Of a stretch of DNA of 64,000 nucleotides, positions 39,224 through 49,012 are shown in pieces. How positions within the stretch are numbered: position 1 is the first letter of the stretch; every line of letters begins with the position of its first letter. The stretch is from Gordonia amicalis NBRC 100051 = JCM 11271 (GTDB lineage: Bacteria > Actinomycetota > Actinomycetes > Mycobacteriales > Mycobacteriaceae): the NCBI RefSeq assembly GCF_000332995.1, contig NZ_BANS01000017.1, positions 103,433-167,432 of the forward strand, in the 5' to 3' direction. The position numbers and the translations under genes were made by a program. The notes beneath the pieces are model-generated. The model did not search any database, had not been told where the DNA came from, and worked only from the letters and a program-made list of their open reading frames with translations.

Positions 39224-40347
39224 CAGTCCGACACCACCACCGGTCCGGCACCGACCGTCACGGTGTCGTAGACGCGCAGGATCTGGTCGGCCACCCGTGA
39301 CCAGTCGTATTTGTCCGCCCGGACGCGACCCGCGGCCACCAGCTGCTCACGCGCCTCGTCGTCGGAGAGCAGCGAGATGATCCCCGCGGCCAGCTCATCC
39401 GGCGACCCGGTGTCGACGAGCTTGCCCGCCCGGCCGTCGTCGAGGACGCGCCGGAAGGCGTTCAGCGAGCTGGCGATCACTGCGGCTCCGGCGGCCATCG
39501 CCTCGACGAGGACGATTCCGAAGCTCTCGCCGCCGAGGTTGGGTGCGCAGTAGACGTCGGCCGATGCGAGCGCGCGCGCCTTGGTGGCGTCGTCGACCTG
39601 ACCGAGGAACACGAGGTGGCCGGCGAGGGTCCCGGCCCGCCGGCGCAGAGCGGCCTGGTTGCCGCCACCGACGACGAGGACGCGCACGTCGGGGAACCGG
39701 GCGACGACCGCCGGCAGCGCGCGCATCAGGATGTCGATGCCCTTGCGCGGTTCGTCGAAGCGACCGAGGAACAGGATCGTGCCGCCCGCATGCGGATAGC
39801 CGTCGAGCGGTCTGGCGTTGGCGAAGCTGCCGACATCGATGCCGTTGGGGATCTCCACGGCATCCGACCCCAGCGACTCCATCTGCCAGCGCCGGGCGAG
39901 TTCGGAGACCGCGATCTTGCCGGCGATGCGTTCGTGGTACGGACGAAGGATTCCCTGGAAAGCACTGAGCCACAGCGACTTCGACGTCGCGGTATGGAAG
40001 GTCGTGACGATCGGGCCGGAGGCGACCATCAGCGAGAGCATGGAGATCGACGGCGAATTGGGCTCGTGGACGTGGAGGACGTCGAAGCCGTTCTCCGCGA
40101 TCCAACGACGCAGTCGTAGATAGCCTTTCGGACTGAAGTTCACCCGCGACACCGACCCGTTGTACGGGATCGCCAGCGACGGGCCCGCACGCACGACGTA
40201 CTCGGGCAGTTCGGTACGACGCGATGCCGGGGCGAGGACGCTGACCTCGTGGCCGCGGCCGATGAAGACGTGGGCGAGTTCGGTGACGTGCGCCTGCACA
40301 CCTCCGGGAACGTCGAAGGAGTAGGGGCAGATCATCCCGATTCTCAT
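39223..40347 (-). CDS. pimA: Phosphatidyl-myo-inositol mannosyltransferase PimA
   Basis: The product has 374 aa with the GT-B fold. It transfers the first mannose from GDP-mannose to phosphatidylinositol on the cytosolic face of the membrane. Evidence: N-terminal MICPYSFDVPGGVQAHVTEL, VLHVHEPNSPSISMLSLM, IVTTFHTA, the donor-site ILFLGRFDEPRKGIDILMRA, and GESFGIVLVEAMAAGAAVIAS with the EX7E motif. Its place directly after the PatA-like acyltransferase and pgsA (overlaps of 4 bases at both ends) confirms the assignment over other GT4 enzymes. It is essential in mycobacteria. Confidence 0.96.
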   Translation of the reverse strand: MRIGMICPYSFDVPGGVQAHVTELAHVFIGRGHEVSVLAPASRRTELPEYVVRAGPSLAIPYNGSVSRVNFSPKGYLRLRRWIAENGFDVLHVHEPNSPSISMLSLMVASGPIVTTFHTATSKSLWLSAFQGILRPYHERIAGKIAVSELARRWQMESLGSDAVEIPNGIDVGSFANARPLDGYPHAGGTILFLGRFDEPRKGIDILMRALPAVVARFPDVRVLVVGGGNQAALRRRAGTLAGHLVFLGQVDDATKARALASADVYCAPNLGGESFGIVLVEAMAAGAAVIASSLNAFRRVLDDGRAGKLVDTGSPDELAAGIISLLSDDEAREQLVAAGRVRADKYDWSRVADQILRVYDTVTVGAGPVVVSD

Positions 40348-41267
40348 GTCGCTCCCCCGGTGTCGGCCAGCCGCGCCTTCTGCTTGTCGGTCCAGTCGGC
40401 TTCCCAGAGCGGCTGCAGCATGTGCCAGTCGGCGGGATGCGCGGCGATGTTCACCGCGAATGCGTCGGCGAGCGCCTGCGTCGTCGCCTCGACCCCACCG
40501 GAGACGTCGATCTCCTCACCACAGGACATCGCGGAGTACGGCGCCTCCTCGAACCAGTGGTGGACGGGGATCAGCGCTGCCCCGGTCTCGATGGCCAGGC
40601 GCGCCGACCCGGCCGGCATCCGGGTTCGTTCGCCGAAGAAGGTGACCGGGGCGCCCTGACGGGCGATGTCGCGTTCCCCCAGCAGACACACGATGCCGCC
40701 GGCGCGCAGCCGGTCGGCGAGTAGACCGAACGGTGGCTGTTCACCGCCGCTGAGCGGGAAGATCTCGAAACCCAGCGACTCGCGGTACTCGACGAACTGG
40801 GTGAACAGCGACTCCGGCTTCAGCCGCTCGGCGACCGTCGCGAACTTGCCGTAGTGATGGACGAGCCACACCCCGGCCATGTCCCAGTTGCCGGTGTGCG
40901 GCAACGCCAGCACGACGCCCTTGCCGCGGGCCACCGCGGCGTCGAGACGGGCGTGGTCGGGGTCCGGCAGCGTGGCAGTCGACGCCGCCGTGGCCCGGTC
41001 CTGGGTGGGTAGGCGGAAGGCCTCGCACCAGTACCGGGCGTAGGACCGCACGGCGTCGGCGACGAGGTCGTCGGGGACGTTCGCCGGGTCGGTGCCGATC
41101 ACGCGGGCCAGGTTGCGGCGCAGCTGTTCCGGGCCGCCGTGGCGGCGACCGGCGAATTCTCCGGCACGGTCGAACACGGCGCGTGCGGCGCGTTCCGGCG
41201 CCCTCCGCACCGCGGCCCAGCCGGCCCGGTATCCGAGGTCGGCGGCGAGAGCGGCGACGTCGGTCAT
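40344..41267 (-). CDS. patA: Phosphatidylinositol mannoside acyltransferase (PatA-like)
   Basis: The product has 307 aa from ATG 41265-41267 (MTDVAALAADLGYRAGWAAV). It belongs to the HtrB/LpxL-type lysophospholipid acyltransferase family: VVLALPHTGNWDMAGVWLV contains the HX4D catalytic motif, and GGIVCLLGERDIARQGAPVTFFGE the acceptor-site region. It acylates the mannose added by PimA. It is coupled to pgsA (start overlaps the pgsA stop) and to pimA (stop overlaps the pimA start). The homologue is Rv2611c. It is a peripheral membrane protein without a clear transmembrane helix. Confidence 0.93.
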   Translation of the reverse strand: MTDVAALAADLGYRAGWAAVRRAPERAARAVFDRAGEFAGRRHGGPEQLRRNLARVIGTDPANVPDDLVADAVRSYARYWCEAFRLPTQDRATAASTATLPDPDHARLDAAVARGKGVVLALPHTGNWDMAGVWLVHHYGKFATVAERLKPESLFTQFVEYRESLGFEIFPLSGGEQPPFGLLADRLRAGGIVCLLGERDIARQGAPVTFFGERTRMPAGSARLAIETGAALIPVHHWFEEAPYSAMSCGEEIDVSGGVEATTQALADAFAVNIAAHPADWHMLQPLWEADWTDKQKARLADTGGAT

Positions 41268-41995
41268 CGCGCTCCGTCGGGGGGAGTCGATCCGTTGGCG
41301 CCGGAATCGGTGCCGTCGTTCGCGGTGCCGTCGTTCCCGGTGCCGTCGTTCCCGGTGTCGCCGTCGGGGTCTGCCTTCAGCGGGATCAGGTCGCGGGCAC
41401 CGGGCGAGTTCGAGATCGACCACATGCGCTGGCCGACGGTGATCACGCTGCCGACGGCGAGCAGCCACATCGCCACGTGGACCGCCCAGGGCAGGCCCAG
41501 ACCGGTGAGACCGGTACCGACGAGCACGATGATGAGCCGGTCGGGACGCTCGATGAGCCCCCCGTCGCCGTAGAGGCCGCTGGCCTCGGCCCGGGCCTTC
41601 GCGTACGAGATGACCTGAGAGGTGACCAGGCAGATCAGGGTCGCGACCAGGAGCAGGTGGTGCGGTTCGGTGACGGTGCACCACCACACGAGTCCGGCGA
41701 AGATCGCGCCGTCGGCGATGCGGTCACAGGTGGCGTCGAGGACGGCGCCGAACCGTGTCCCGCCACCACGGGCACGCGCCATCGCGCCGTCGAGCATGTC
41801 GAACATGACGAACAGCCAGATGACCATGGTGCCCCAGAAGAGGTGGCCCATCGGGAACAGCGTGAGTGCGGCCGCCACGCTCGCCACCGTTCCGATGACG
41901 GTCATGATGTCCGGGGTCAGACCGGTCCGCAGCAGCGCCCGGCCCATCGGCAACGTCACCTTGGAGACCGACGCCCGACCCAGAATGCTCAGCAT
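41264..41995 (-). CDS. pgsA: Phosphatidylinositol phosphate synthase (CDP-alcohol phosphotransferase)
   Basis: The product has 243 aa. The CDP-alcohol phosphotransferase signature D-x2-DG-x2-AR-x8-G-x3-D-x3-D is complete in FDMLDGAMARARGGGTRFGA followed by VLDATCDR. Six helices are expected, including LTPDIMTVIGTVASVAAALT, IWLFVMFDMLD and HHLLLVATLICLVTSQVIS. The context of patA and pimA directly downstream points to the inositol-phosphate enzyme (PgsA1/PIPS) and not phosphatidylglycerophosphate synthase. The C-terminal ~30 residues are a Gly-Asn-Asp-Thr repeat tail not needed by the fold. Confidence 0.94.
   Translation of the reverse strand: MLSILGRASVSKVTLPMGRALLRTGLTPDIMTVIGTVASVAAALTLFPMGHLFWGTMVIWLFVMFDMLDGAMARARGGGTRFGAVLDATCDRIADGAIFAGLVWWCTVTEPHHLLLVATLICLVTSQVISYAKARAEASGLYGDGGLIERPDRLIIVLVGTGLTGLGLPWAVHVAMWLLAVGSVITVGQRMWSISNSPGARDLIPLKADPDGDTGNDGTGNDGTANDGTDSGANGSTPPDGAR
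41309..41365. repeat. 15-bp tandem repeat in the pgsA 3' end
   Basis: Units of ggtgccgtcgttccc or a one-base variant start at 41309, 41324 and 41339, with a degenerate fourth unit after 41354. On the minus strand they encode GNDGT-type pentapeptides and stay in frame. Confidence 0.85.
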
Positions 41996-42013
41996 CCGCG
42001 AGCTCCCTCCCCC

Positions 42014-42562
42014 TCAGTCATCAAAGCGCTGCCACGCCTCGGCGAGCAGCAACCGGGTGTCGCGCAGCAACTGCGGCATCACCTTCGTCTCGCCGACGAT
42101 GGTGATGAAGTTCGCGTCGCCCATCCAGCGAGGCACGATGTGCTGATGTAAGTGCTCGGACAGCGAGCCACCCGCGGCATAGCCCAGGTTGAGTCCCACG
42201 TTGAAGGCGTTCGGGTTCGAGACCGCCTTGATCGTGCGGATCATCCGCTGCGTGAACGCCATCAGCTCGGCCGACTCGGCGGGTGTCAGGTCCTCGAGGT
42301 CGGCGACCTGGCGGTACGGGACCACCATCGTGTGACCGGGGTTGTACGGGTACAGGTTGAGCACCGCGTACACGGCTTCGCCGCGCGCGACGATCAGACC
42401 GTCCTCGTCGGACATCGTCGGGATGTCGAGGAAGGGGTGACCGGTCTTCGCCGCCGGCTGCGGGTCGGCGATGTAGGTCATCCGGTGCGGACTCCAGAGC
42501 CGCTCCAGACGATCACCGACACCGACGCCCTCGTCGCGGATCTCGCCGGATGCCTCAGCCAT
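42014..42562 (-). CDS. HIT-family nucleotide phosphorylase/hydrolase (Ap4A phosphorylase-like)
   Basis: The product has 182 aa from ATG 42560-42562 ([16 protein letters not shown]). The histidine triad is visible in [16 protein letters not shown] (HxHxH), with supporting [18 protein letters not shown] and MRTIKAV-type helices. The M. tuberculosis homologue at the same locus, Rv2613c, is known as a diadenosine tetraphosphate phosphorylase, so the same activity is likely here. The start overlaps the thrS stop by 8 bases, and the gene leads into pgsA 18 bases later. This couples a signalling-nucleotide enzyme to a tRNA synthetase, itself a known source of Ap4A. Confidence 0.92.
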   Translation of the reverse strand: MAEASGEIRDEGVGVGDRLERLWSPHRMTYIADPQPAAKTGHPFLDIPTMSDEDGLIVARGEAVYAVLNLYPYNPGHTMVVPYRQVADLEDLTPAESAELMAFTQRMIRTIKAVSNPNAFNVGLNLGYAAGGSLSEHLHQHIVPRWMGDANFITIVGETKVMPQLLRDTRLLLAEAWQRFDD

Positions 42563-44630
42563 CGACCGCTCCCACCGGGCCGAGCTTCGCCTCCAGGAGT
42601 TGCCCGGTCGGCGACTCGTTGCGCCGGCTCGCCACCCAGTCGGTGATCGCGGCGATCGCGGGACCCACCGGGACACCGTTGATCTGGGACCCGTCGCGGA
42701 ACCGGAAGCTCACCGCATGCGCTTCGACGTCGCGCTCGCCCGCGAGCAGCATGAACGGAACCTTGCCGGTGGTGTGGTTGCGGATCTTCTTCTGCATGCG
42801 GTCGTCGGAGTGGTCGACCTCGGCACGGACACCGGCGGCCCGCAGCGCGTCGACGACGCCCTGCAGGTGATCGGCGAACGCCTCGGCGACCGGGATGCCC
42901 ATGACCTGGACCGGGGACAGCCACGCCGGAAAAGCGCCCGCGTAGTGCTCGGTGAGCACGCCGAAGAACCGCTCGATGGAACCGAACAGCGCGCGGTGGA
43001 TCATCACCGGCCGCTGCTTGGTGCCGTCCGACGCGGTGTATTCGAGGCCGAACAGCTCCGGCAGGTTGAAGTCGAGCTGGATCGTCGACATCTGCCAGGT
43101 GCGGCCGAGCGCATCCTTGGCCTGCACCGAGATCTTCGGGCCGTAGAACGCGGCACCACCCGGATCGGGCACCAGATCCAGACCGGAGGCCTGGGCCACC
43201 TCGGCGAGCGTGTTCGTCGCCGCCTCCCACACCTCGTCGGATCCGACGAACTTCTTCGGGTCCTTCGTCGACAGTTCGAGGTAGAAGTCGTCGAGACCGT
43301 AGTCCTTGAGCAGCCCCAGGACGAAGGTGAGGATCGACGTCAGCTCGTCGCGCATCTGGTCTTGCGTGCAGTAGATGTGCGCGTCATCCTGCGTCATACC
43401 GCGCACTCGGGTCAGCCCGTGGATCACGCCGGACTTCTCGTACCGGTACACCGACCCGAACTCGAACATGCGCAGCGGCAGTTCCCGGTACGAACGTCCC
43501 CGACCCCGGAAGATCAGGTTGTGCATCGGGCAGTTCATCGGCTTCAGGTAGTAGTCCTGGCCGGGCTTGCGCAGCTCGCCGTTCTCGTCGTACTCCGCGT
43601 CGACGTGCATGGGCGGGAACATCCCGTCGCGGTACCAGTCGAGATGACCGGAGACCTCGTAGAGGTGCGACTTGGTGATGTGCGGGGTGTTGACGAACTC
43701 ATACCGCGCGGCGACGTGACGCGCCCGTGAGTAGTCCTCCATCTCCTTGCGGATGATGCCGCCCTTGGGGTGGAAGACCGGCAGTCCCGAGCCGAGTTCG
43801 TCGGGGAAGCTGAACAGGTCGAGTTCGGCACCGAGCTTGCGGTGGTCGCGCTTCTCCGCTTCGGCGAGCAGTTCGAGATGGGCATCGAGCGCCTCCGCCG
43901 ACTCCCATGCGGTGCCGTACACGCGCTGCAGGTCGGCGTTGTCCTGGTCACCGCGCCAGTAGGCGGCCGACGACCGGGTCAGCTTGAAGGCAGCGATGTA
44001 CTTGGTGGTCGGCACGTGCGGACCGCGGCACAGATCGCACCAGATCCGTTCGCCGGTGCGCGGATTGAGGTTGTCGTAGACGGACAGCTCACCGCCGCCG
44101 ACCTCCATGACCTCGGCATCGTCGGCGGCGCCCTTGTCGTCGATCAGCTCGAGCTTGAACGGCTCGTTCGCCAGCTCGGCGCGCGCCTCGTCCTTCGAGT
44201 CGTAGACGCGACGCGAGAAGCGCTGCCCGGACTTGATGATCTGCTTCATCTTCTTCTCGAGGGCCTTGAGGTCCTCGGGTGTGAACGGCTCGGCGACATC
44301 GAAGTCGTAGTAGAAGCCGTCCTTGATGGGCGGTCCGATACCCAGCTTGGCCTCGGGGAACAGATCCTGGACCGCCTGCGCGAGCACGTGGGCACACGAG
44401 TGCCGGATGACGCTGCGTCCGGTCTCGGTGTCGGCCGCAACGGGTTCGACCTCGGCGTCCTCGGCCGGCGCCCAGGACAGGTCACGAAGGTCGCCGTGCG
44501 CGTCGCGGACGACGACGATCGCATCCGGCCCCTTGTTGGGGAGGTCGTGATCACGAAGTGCGGTGCCCGCGGTCGTTCCAGCCGGCACACGGATCGTGGC
44601 TGGGCTGGTCACCTGGACGTCGTCGGGCAC
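42555..44630 (-). CDS. thrS: Threonine--tRNA ligase
   Basis: The product has 691 aa from GTG 44628-44630 behind GAGGAG. Order of domains: TGS (~5-70), editing N2 domain with [19 protein letters not shown] (HxxxH) and GPHVPTTKY, catalytic core with zinc ligands ([43 protein letters not shown]), and an anticodon domain ([27 protein letters not shown]). All key residues are seen. It is first in the unit thrS-HIT-pgsA-patA-pimA-lemA-like. The 129-bp leader upstream shows no T-box. Confidence 0.97.
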   Translation of the reverse strand: MPDDVQVTSPATIRVPAGTTAGTALRDHDLPNKGPDAIVVVRDAHGDLRDLSWAPAEDAEVEPVAADTETGRSVIRHSCAHVLAQAVQDLFPEAKLGIGPPIKDGFYYDFDVAEPFTPEDLKALEKKMKQIIKSGQRFSRRVYDSKDEARAELANEPFKLELIDDKGAADDAEVMEVGGGELSVYDNLNPRTGERIWCDLCRGPHVPTTKYIAAFKLTRSSAAYWRGDQDNADLQRVYGTAWESAEALDAHLELLAEAEKRDHRKLGAELDLFSFPDELGSGLPVFHPKGGIIRKEMEDYSRARHVAARYEFVNTPHITKSHLYEVSGHLDWYRDGMFPPMHVDAEYDENGELRKPGQDYYLKPMNCPMHNLIFRGRGRSYRELPLRMFEFGSVYRYEKSGVIHGLTRVRGMTQDDAHIYCTQDQMRDELTSILTFVLGLLKDYGLDDFYLELSTKDPKKFVGSDEVWEAATNTLAEVAQASGLDLVPDPGGAAFYGPKISVQAKDALGRTWQMSTIQLDFNLPELFGLEYTASDGTKQRPVMIHRALFGSIERFFGVLTEHYAGAFPAWLSPVQVMGIPVAEAFADHLQGVVDALRAAGVRAEVDHSDDRMQKKIRNHTTGKVPFMLLAGERDVEAHAVSFRFRDGSQINGVPVGPAIAAITDWVASRRNESPTGQLLEAKLGPVGAVDG

Positions 44631-44759
44631 GGGGACGCTCCTCGAATAGGTTCGGACACGCGAAGGGCGCGTCGTGGGGGACGTTTGCGACTCTGATGGT
44701 ATCCGCGTGTCATCCCGCCCGACCGAACCCCTCCTCTGCGGCGCGGCTCGGGTGAGCGA

Positions 44760-45182
44760 TCAGGAGAAGATCGGGCTCGCGAGCCACTCGTAGTGGAGGT
44801 TCGCCCAACCGGCCGCCGTCTGCAGGGCCCCGAGGAGCCAGAGGGTGCCCACGACGATCGCGCAGGTACCGATCCAGAAGACGGACTGCACCGACCAGTG
44901 TTGCCGGCCGATCCATTCCATCCAGGCGTCGTACTTCGCGCGTGCGAACTTCAGCAGGCGATGAGCCCAGTCGAATTCCGACGCCAGGATTCCCAGTCCG
45001 AGGAAGACGATGAGCCAGCCGGGACCCGGGTACGGGATGGTGACGAGCCCGCACAGCAGGACGACGGTGCCGACGACGGCGACCGCGATGCGGTAGATCC
45101 GATGCCAGCGGGGATTGGAGCGAACCACGTACCGGCGATGACGCGCCCGGATCCGCAGTCGCTTCCACCACGACTCCGTCAT
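44760..45182 (-). CDS. TIGR02611/PGPGW-family small membrane protein
   Basis: The product has 140 aa. After a basic start (KRLRIRARHRRYVVRSNPRW) come two adjacent hydrophobic segments around the diagnostic motif PYPGPGWLIVFLGLGILASEF, and a third helix (SVFWIGTCAIVVGTLWLLG). This matches the uncharacterised PGPGW membrane family of actinobacteria. The function is unknown. It is divergent from the OtsB1-like gene across a 146-bp spacer. Confidence 0.88.
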   Translation of the reverse strand: MTESWWKRLRIRARHRRYVVRSNPRWHRIYRIAVAVVGTVVLLCGLVTIPYPGPGWLIVFLGLGILASEFDWAHRLLKFARAKYDAWMEWIGRQHWSVQSVFWIGTCAIVVGTLWLLGALQTAAGWANLHYEWLASPIFS

Positions 45183-45328
45183 GTCCCCCCTACTCCGCCA
45201 TCGCCTACGCCGTGTTCAGGCTACCGGCATCTCGGCGACCGTCGCCGGCGCGGCCATGAGGCCCGCCGCCGCGATACCTTTACCAGAAGTTCGCCCGATC
45301 ATCCGGTGCCCGGGGGCATGCTGGAACG

Positions 45329-48300
45329 ATGGCGATCACGGCGGCCCCGACACGACCGGTGACGATCGACGCGCGTCTGCACGACGGCGTGATCGTCGGC
45401 TTCGGCCACCCGACCACCGATGGACATCCGCGGGCGATCGAGTCCACCGCCGGTCTCGTCCACCGTCTTCGCGGGTTCGGGATCGTCTGCGGGGCCCGCT
45501 CGGTCGGGCGCACCCTGGGCCCCGAGCTCGACGGCCTGTTCTCGGCGAACGTGACCGACGCCCCGCCCGAGCAGGTCGAGGGCACCGCTCACCCCGACCC
45601 GGCCGGGTTGCTCGACATCGCCCGGCGCCTCGGCGTGTCACCCCCGCGATGCGCTGTCGTCGAATACACCCCGGAAGGCGTGGCCGCAGCCCGGCAGGGC
45701 GGATTCGCGCTGGTCGTGGCGATCGGGACACCGGCGCGGGCCGATGAACTCCGTCGTCTCGGCGCCGACGCCGTGGTCGGTGATCCCGCCGACATCCGGG
45801 TACGCCTCGGCGGCGCCCGGATCTCGACGATGCCCGACGCACTGACCTACCTCGAGCACCTGCACGCCATTGCCGCGTCTCGACGCCCCGTGGTCTTCCT
45901 CGATTTCGACGGAACCCTGTCCGACATCGTCGACGATCCGTCCGCTGCGGTCCTCGTCGAGGGTGCCGCCGAGGCGCTGACCCGGTTGGCGCGGTTGTGC
46001 CCGGTCGCCGTCATCAGCGGTCGCGACCTCGACGACATCCGCGAGCGCGTGGGGCTGCCCGGCCTCTGGTACGCCGGTTGTCACGGCCTCGAACTCCTCG
46101 GCCCGGGGGGCGAGCACCTCGTCAACGAGGTGGCCCGCACGTCCACGCCGGCGATCGCTGCGGTATCCGAAGAACTTCGGCAACGGTTTGCCGCTGTCGA
46201 CGGAGTCCTGGTCGAGCCCAAACATTTCAGTGTTGCCGTCCACTTCCGCAACGCCTCCCCCGACGATGTCGAGGACATCATCGCGGCGGCGCGCGAGATC
46301 GGTGTGCGCCGGGGATTGCGGGCCCTCCCCGGTCGCAAGGTCCTCGAACTGAAACCCGACGTCGACTGGGACAAGGGACAGGCGCTGGAGTGGGTCCGCC
46401 ACCAGGTGGGCGCCGTCGACCGGGGGTGGATCACGATCTACTTCGGCGACGATCTCACCGACGAGGACGCCTTCGACCGGATCGCCACCGACGGGATCGG
46501 GATAGTGGTGCGCGCCGAGGAGAACCGCGACCGCCGCACGGCCGCCCTGTTCGCCGTGGAGTCACCCGGCGCGATCCCGGCACTACTGGCCCAGATCGCC
46601 GATCACGTCGAGCAGGCGAGCGAGCCCCCGTCGGACTGGTCACTGACCTACGACTCCTACGATCCGCCCGCGGAGAAGCTCCGCGAAGCCCTGTGCACCG
46701 TCGGCAACGGCTATTTCGCGACGCGTGGCGCGGCCCCGGAGTGCGATGCCGGACCGGTGCACTATCCGGGCACCTACGCCGCCGGCGTGTACAACCGGCT
46801 CACCGACCGACTGCCCGCCGGGGAGGTGGAGAACGAGAGCCTGGTCAACCTGCCGAACTGGTTGCCCCTGACCTTCCGGATCGACAGCGGTGACTGGTTC
46901 AGCATCGACGATGTCGAGGTGTTGTCGTTCCGTCAGACGCTCGACCTGCGGCGCGCGATGCTGACCCGCGACCTCCGCTACCGCGATGCGCACGGCCGCA
47001 CCACCACCGTCCGGCAACGCCGATTCGTGTCGATGGACCATCGTCATGTCGGCGCACTCGACACCAGGATCCTGGCCGAGGACTGGTCGGGCAGGATCGA
47101 GGTCTCCTCGATGCTCGACGGCACCGTCACCAATTCCGGGGTCGAGCGTTACCGGGAGCTGGCGAGCAGGCATCTCACCGCCCCCGAGGGCACGGCGGAT
47201 TCGACGGACTCGGTTCTGTTGCGGGTGCAGACCAACCAGTCCCGCATCACCATTGCGGTGGGCGCCCGAACCACGGTGTGGCGCGGAAACGAACAGCTGC
47301 CCGCGCACTACGACCTGATCTCCGATCAGGGTCGGATCGGGCACCGGATCGGTGTCGACATCGCCGCGGGTGAAGAGGTCACCGTGGAGAAGGTCGCCAC
47401 GCTGTACACCTCGCGCGACAACGGGATCTCCGAACCCGGTGTCGCCGCCTCGCGCACACTTGCCCGGCTCGGGCGGTTCCACGACCTGCTCACCGATCAC
47501 GCCAGAGCATGCGTGCGTATGTGGGACCTGTGCCGCACCGACCTCGAAGGGCACCCCGACGCGCAACGGGCGCTCCGGTTCCACATGCTGCACATGCTGC
47601 AGGTGGTCTCACCCAACACCATCGACATGGACATCGGAATCCCGGCTCGGGGCCTGCACGGTGAGGCTTATCGCGGCCACATCTTCTGGGACGAGGTCTT
47701 CGTCCTGCCCGTGCTCACCCCACGGCTCCCCAAACTCGCCAAGGCGCTGCTCCGCTACCGCTTCCGGCGTCTCGAGGAGGCGCGGGTCGCCGCCCGCGAA
47801 GCCGGCCACCGGGGCGCGATGTACCCCTGGCAGTCCGGAAGCGACGGCCGGGAGGAGAGCCAGAAGCTGCACCTCAACCCGCGCTCGGGACGGTGGAACC
47901 CGGACCCCAGCGCCCGCCAGCACCACATCGGCCTGGCCGTGGCCTACAACGTGTGGCAGTACTTCCAGGTGACACACGACCTCGACTTCCTCATCGAGTC
48001 CGGCGCGGAACTGCTCGTCGAGATCGCCCGGTTCTGGGCCGACATCGCAACCTACGACCCGCGCCACGACCGGTACGCGATCCGGGGCGTCATCGGGCCC
48101 GACGAGTTCCACTCCGGCTACCCCGAGGCACCCTACGACGGGATCGACAACAACGCGTTCACGAATGTGATGGCGGTGTGGGTCATCCGGCGCGCTCTGG
48201 ATGCCCTGGCGACCATCCCGCAGCGTGATCGGGTCAATCTGCTCGACGAGATCGACTTGCGCGAACCAGAACTCGAGCTGTGGCGGACACTGACCTGCCG

Positions 48301-49012
48301 GATGTTCGTCCCCTTCCACGACGGCACGATCAGCCAGTTCGAGGGATATGACGAACTGGTCGAACTGGATTGGGACGCCTACCGCGCCGAGTACGGGAAC
48401 ATCCAGCGGCTGGACCGCATCCTGGAGGCCGAGAACGACGACGTGAACCGGTACAAGGTGTCCAAGCAGGCCGACGTTCTCATGCTCTTCTATCTTCTTT
48501 CCGCGGAAGAGTTGCGAGAGTTGCTGGAACGCCTGGGCTATGGGCTGCCGCCCGAGATGATCCCGCACACCATCGACTACTACATGTCCCGGACCTCGCA
48601 CGGGTCGACGTTGAGTTCGGTCGTCCACGCGTGGGTGCTCGCCCGCGGCGATCGCGAACACGCGGTGTCGTTCTTCGAGAGAGTCCTCGACTCCGATATC
48701 ACCGACATCCAGGGCGGTACGACGTCGGAGGGTATCCACCTCGCGGCCATGTCCGGGAGCATCGACCTGTTGCAGCGCTGTTTCACGGGCCTCGAGCTCC
48801 GCGACGACCGCCTGATCCTCAACCCGCGGTGGCCGCGATCCCTGGGCGTCTTGTCCTTCCGCGTCTACTACCGTCGGCACCGTCTGCAACTGCGGGTCAG
48901 CGGCAGCGGCGTCGAGGTCACATCTGAGAAACGCGACGTCGCTCCGATCGATGTCCAGTGTCGCGAGAAACTGGTCCAGTTGGCGCCCGGGACAACGGTC
49001 CGCTTCCGATGA
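45329..49012 (+). CDS. otsB1: OtsB1-type protein: degenerate HAD, trehalose-6-phosphate phosphatase, GH65
   Basis: The product has 1227 aa in three parts. Residues ~1-170 resemble a beta-phosphoglucomutase-like HAD domain, but the nucleophile motif reads ARLHDGVI where an active enzyme has FDxDGV, and the later VED motif reads VEYTPEGV. Residues ~185-420 are a trehalose-phosphatase domain with an intact nucleophile (VFLDFDGTLSDIV), SGRDLDDI and YFGDDLTDEDAF. Residues ~435-1227 are a GH65 domain (GRHGA-type MYPWQSGSDGREESQ, VIGPDEFHSGYP with the likely catalytic Glu, RTSHGSTLSSVVHAW). Rv2006 of M. tuberculosis has the same architecture. GH65 members are phosphorylases or hydrolases of alpha-glucosides; which one applies is undetermined. 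Confidence 0.92.
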   Translation: MAITAAPTRPVTIDARLHDGVIVGFGHPTTDGHPRAIESTAGLVHRLRGFGIVCGARSVGRTLGPELDGLFSANVTDAPPEQVEGTAHPDPAGLLDIARRLGVSPPRCAVVEYTPEGVAAARQGGFALVVAIGTPARADELRRLGADAVVGDPADIRVRLGGARISTMPDALTYLEHLHAIAASRRPVVFLDFDGTLSDIVDDPSAAVLVEGAAEALTRLARLCPVAVISGRDLDDIRERVGLPGLWYAGCHGLELLGPGGEHLVNEVARTSTPAIAAVSEELRQRFAAVDGVLVEPKHFSVAVHFRNASPDDVEDIIAAAREIGVRRGLRALPGRKVLELKPDVDWDKGQALEWVRHQVGAVDRGWITIYFGDDLTDEDAFDRIATDGIGIVVRAEENRDRRTAALFAVESPGAIPALLAQIADHVEQASEPPSDWSLTYDSYDPPAEKLREALCTVGNGYFATRGAAPECDAGPVHYPGTYAAGVYNRLTDRLPAGEVENESLVNLPNWLPLTFRIDSGDWFSIDDVEVLSFRQTLDLRRAMLTRDLRYRDAHGRTTTVRQRRFVSMDHRHVGALDTRILAEDWSGRIEVSSMLDGTVTNSGVERYRELASRHLTAPEGTADSTDSVLLRVQTNQSRITIAVGARTTVWRGNEQLPAHYDLISDQGRIGHRIGVDIAAGEEVTVEKVATLYTSRDNGISEPGVAASRTLARLGRFHDLLTDHARACVRMWDLCRTDLEGHPDAQRALRFHMLHMLQVVSPNTIDMDIGIPARGLHGEAYRGHIFWDEVFVLPVLTPRLPKLAKALLRYRFRRLEEARVAAREAGHRGAMYPWQSGSDGREESQKLHLNPRSGRWNPDPSARQHHIGLAVAYNVWQYFQVTHDLDFLIESGAELLVEIARFWADIATYDPRHDRYAIRGVIGPDEFHSGYPEAPYDGIDNNAFTNVMAVWVIRRALDALATIPQRDRVNLLDEIDLREPELELWRTLTCRMFVPFHDGTISQFEGYDELVELDWDAYRAEYGNIQRLDRILEAENDDVNRYKVSKQADVLMLFYLLSAEELRELLERLGYGLPPEMIPHTIDYYMSRTSHGSTLSSVVHAWVLARGDREHAVSFFERVLDSDITDIQGGTTSEGIHLAAMSGSIDLLQRCFTGLELRDDRLILNPRWPRSLGVLSFRVYYRRHRLQLRVSGSGVEVTSEKRDVAPIDVQCREKLVQLAPGTTVRFR

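Noticed and set aside
44631..44759. T-box riboswitch or threonine attenuator upstream of thrS
   Set aside because: The leader is only 129 bases, lacks a recognisable T-box core and shows no specifier-stem pattern.
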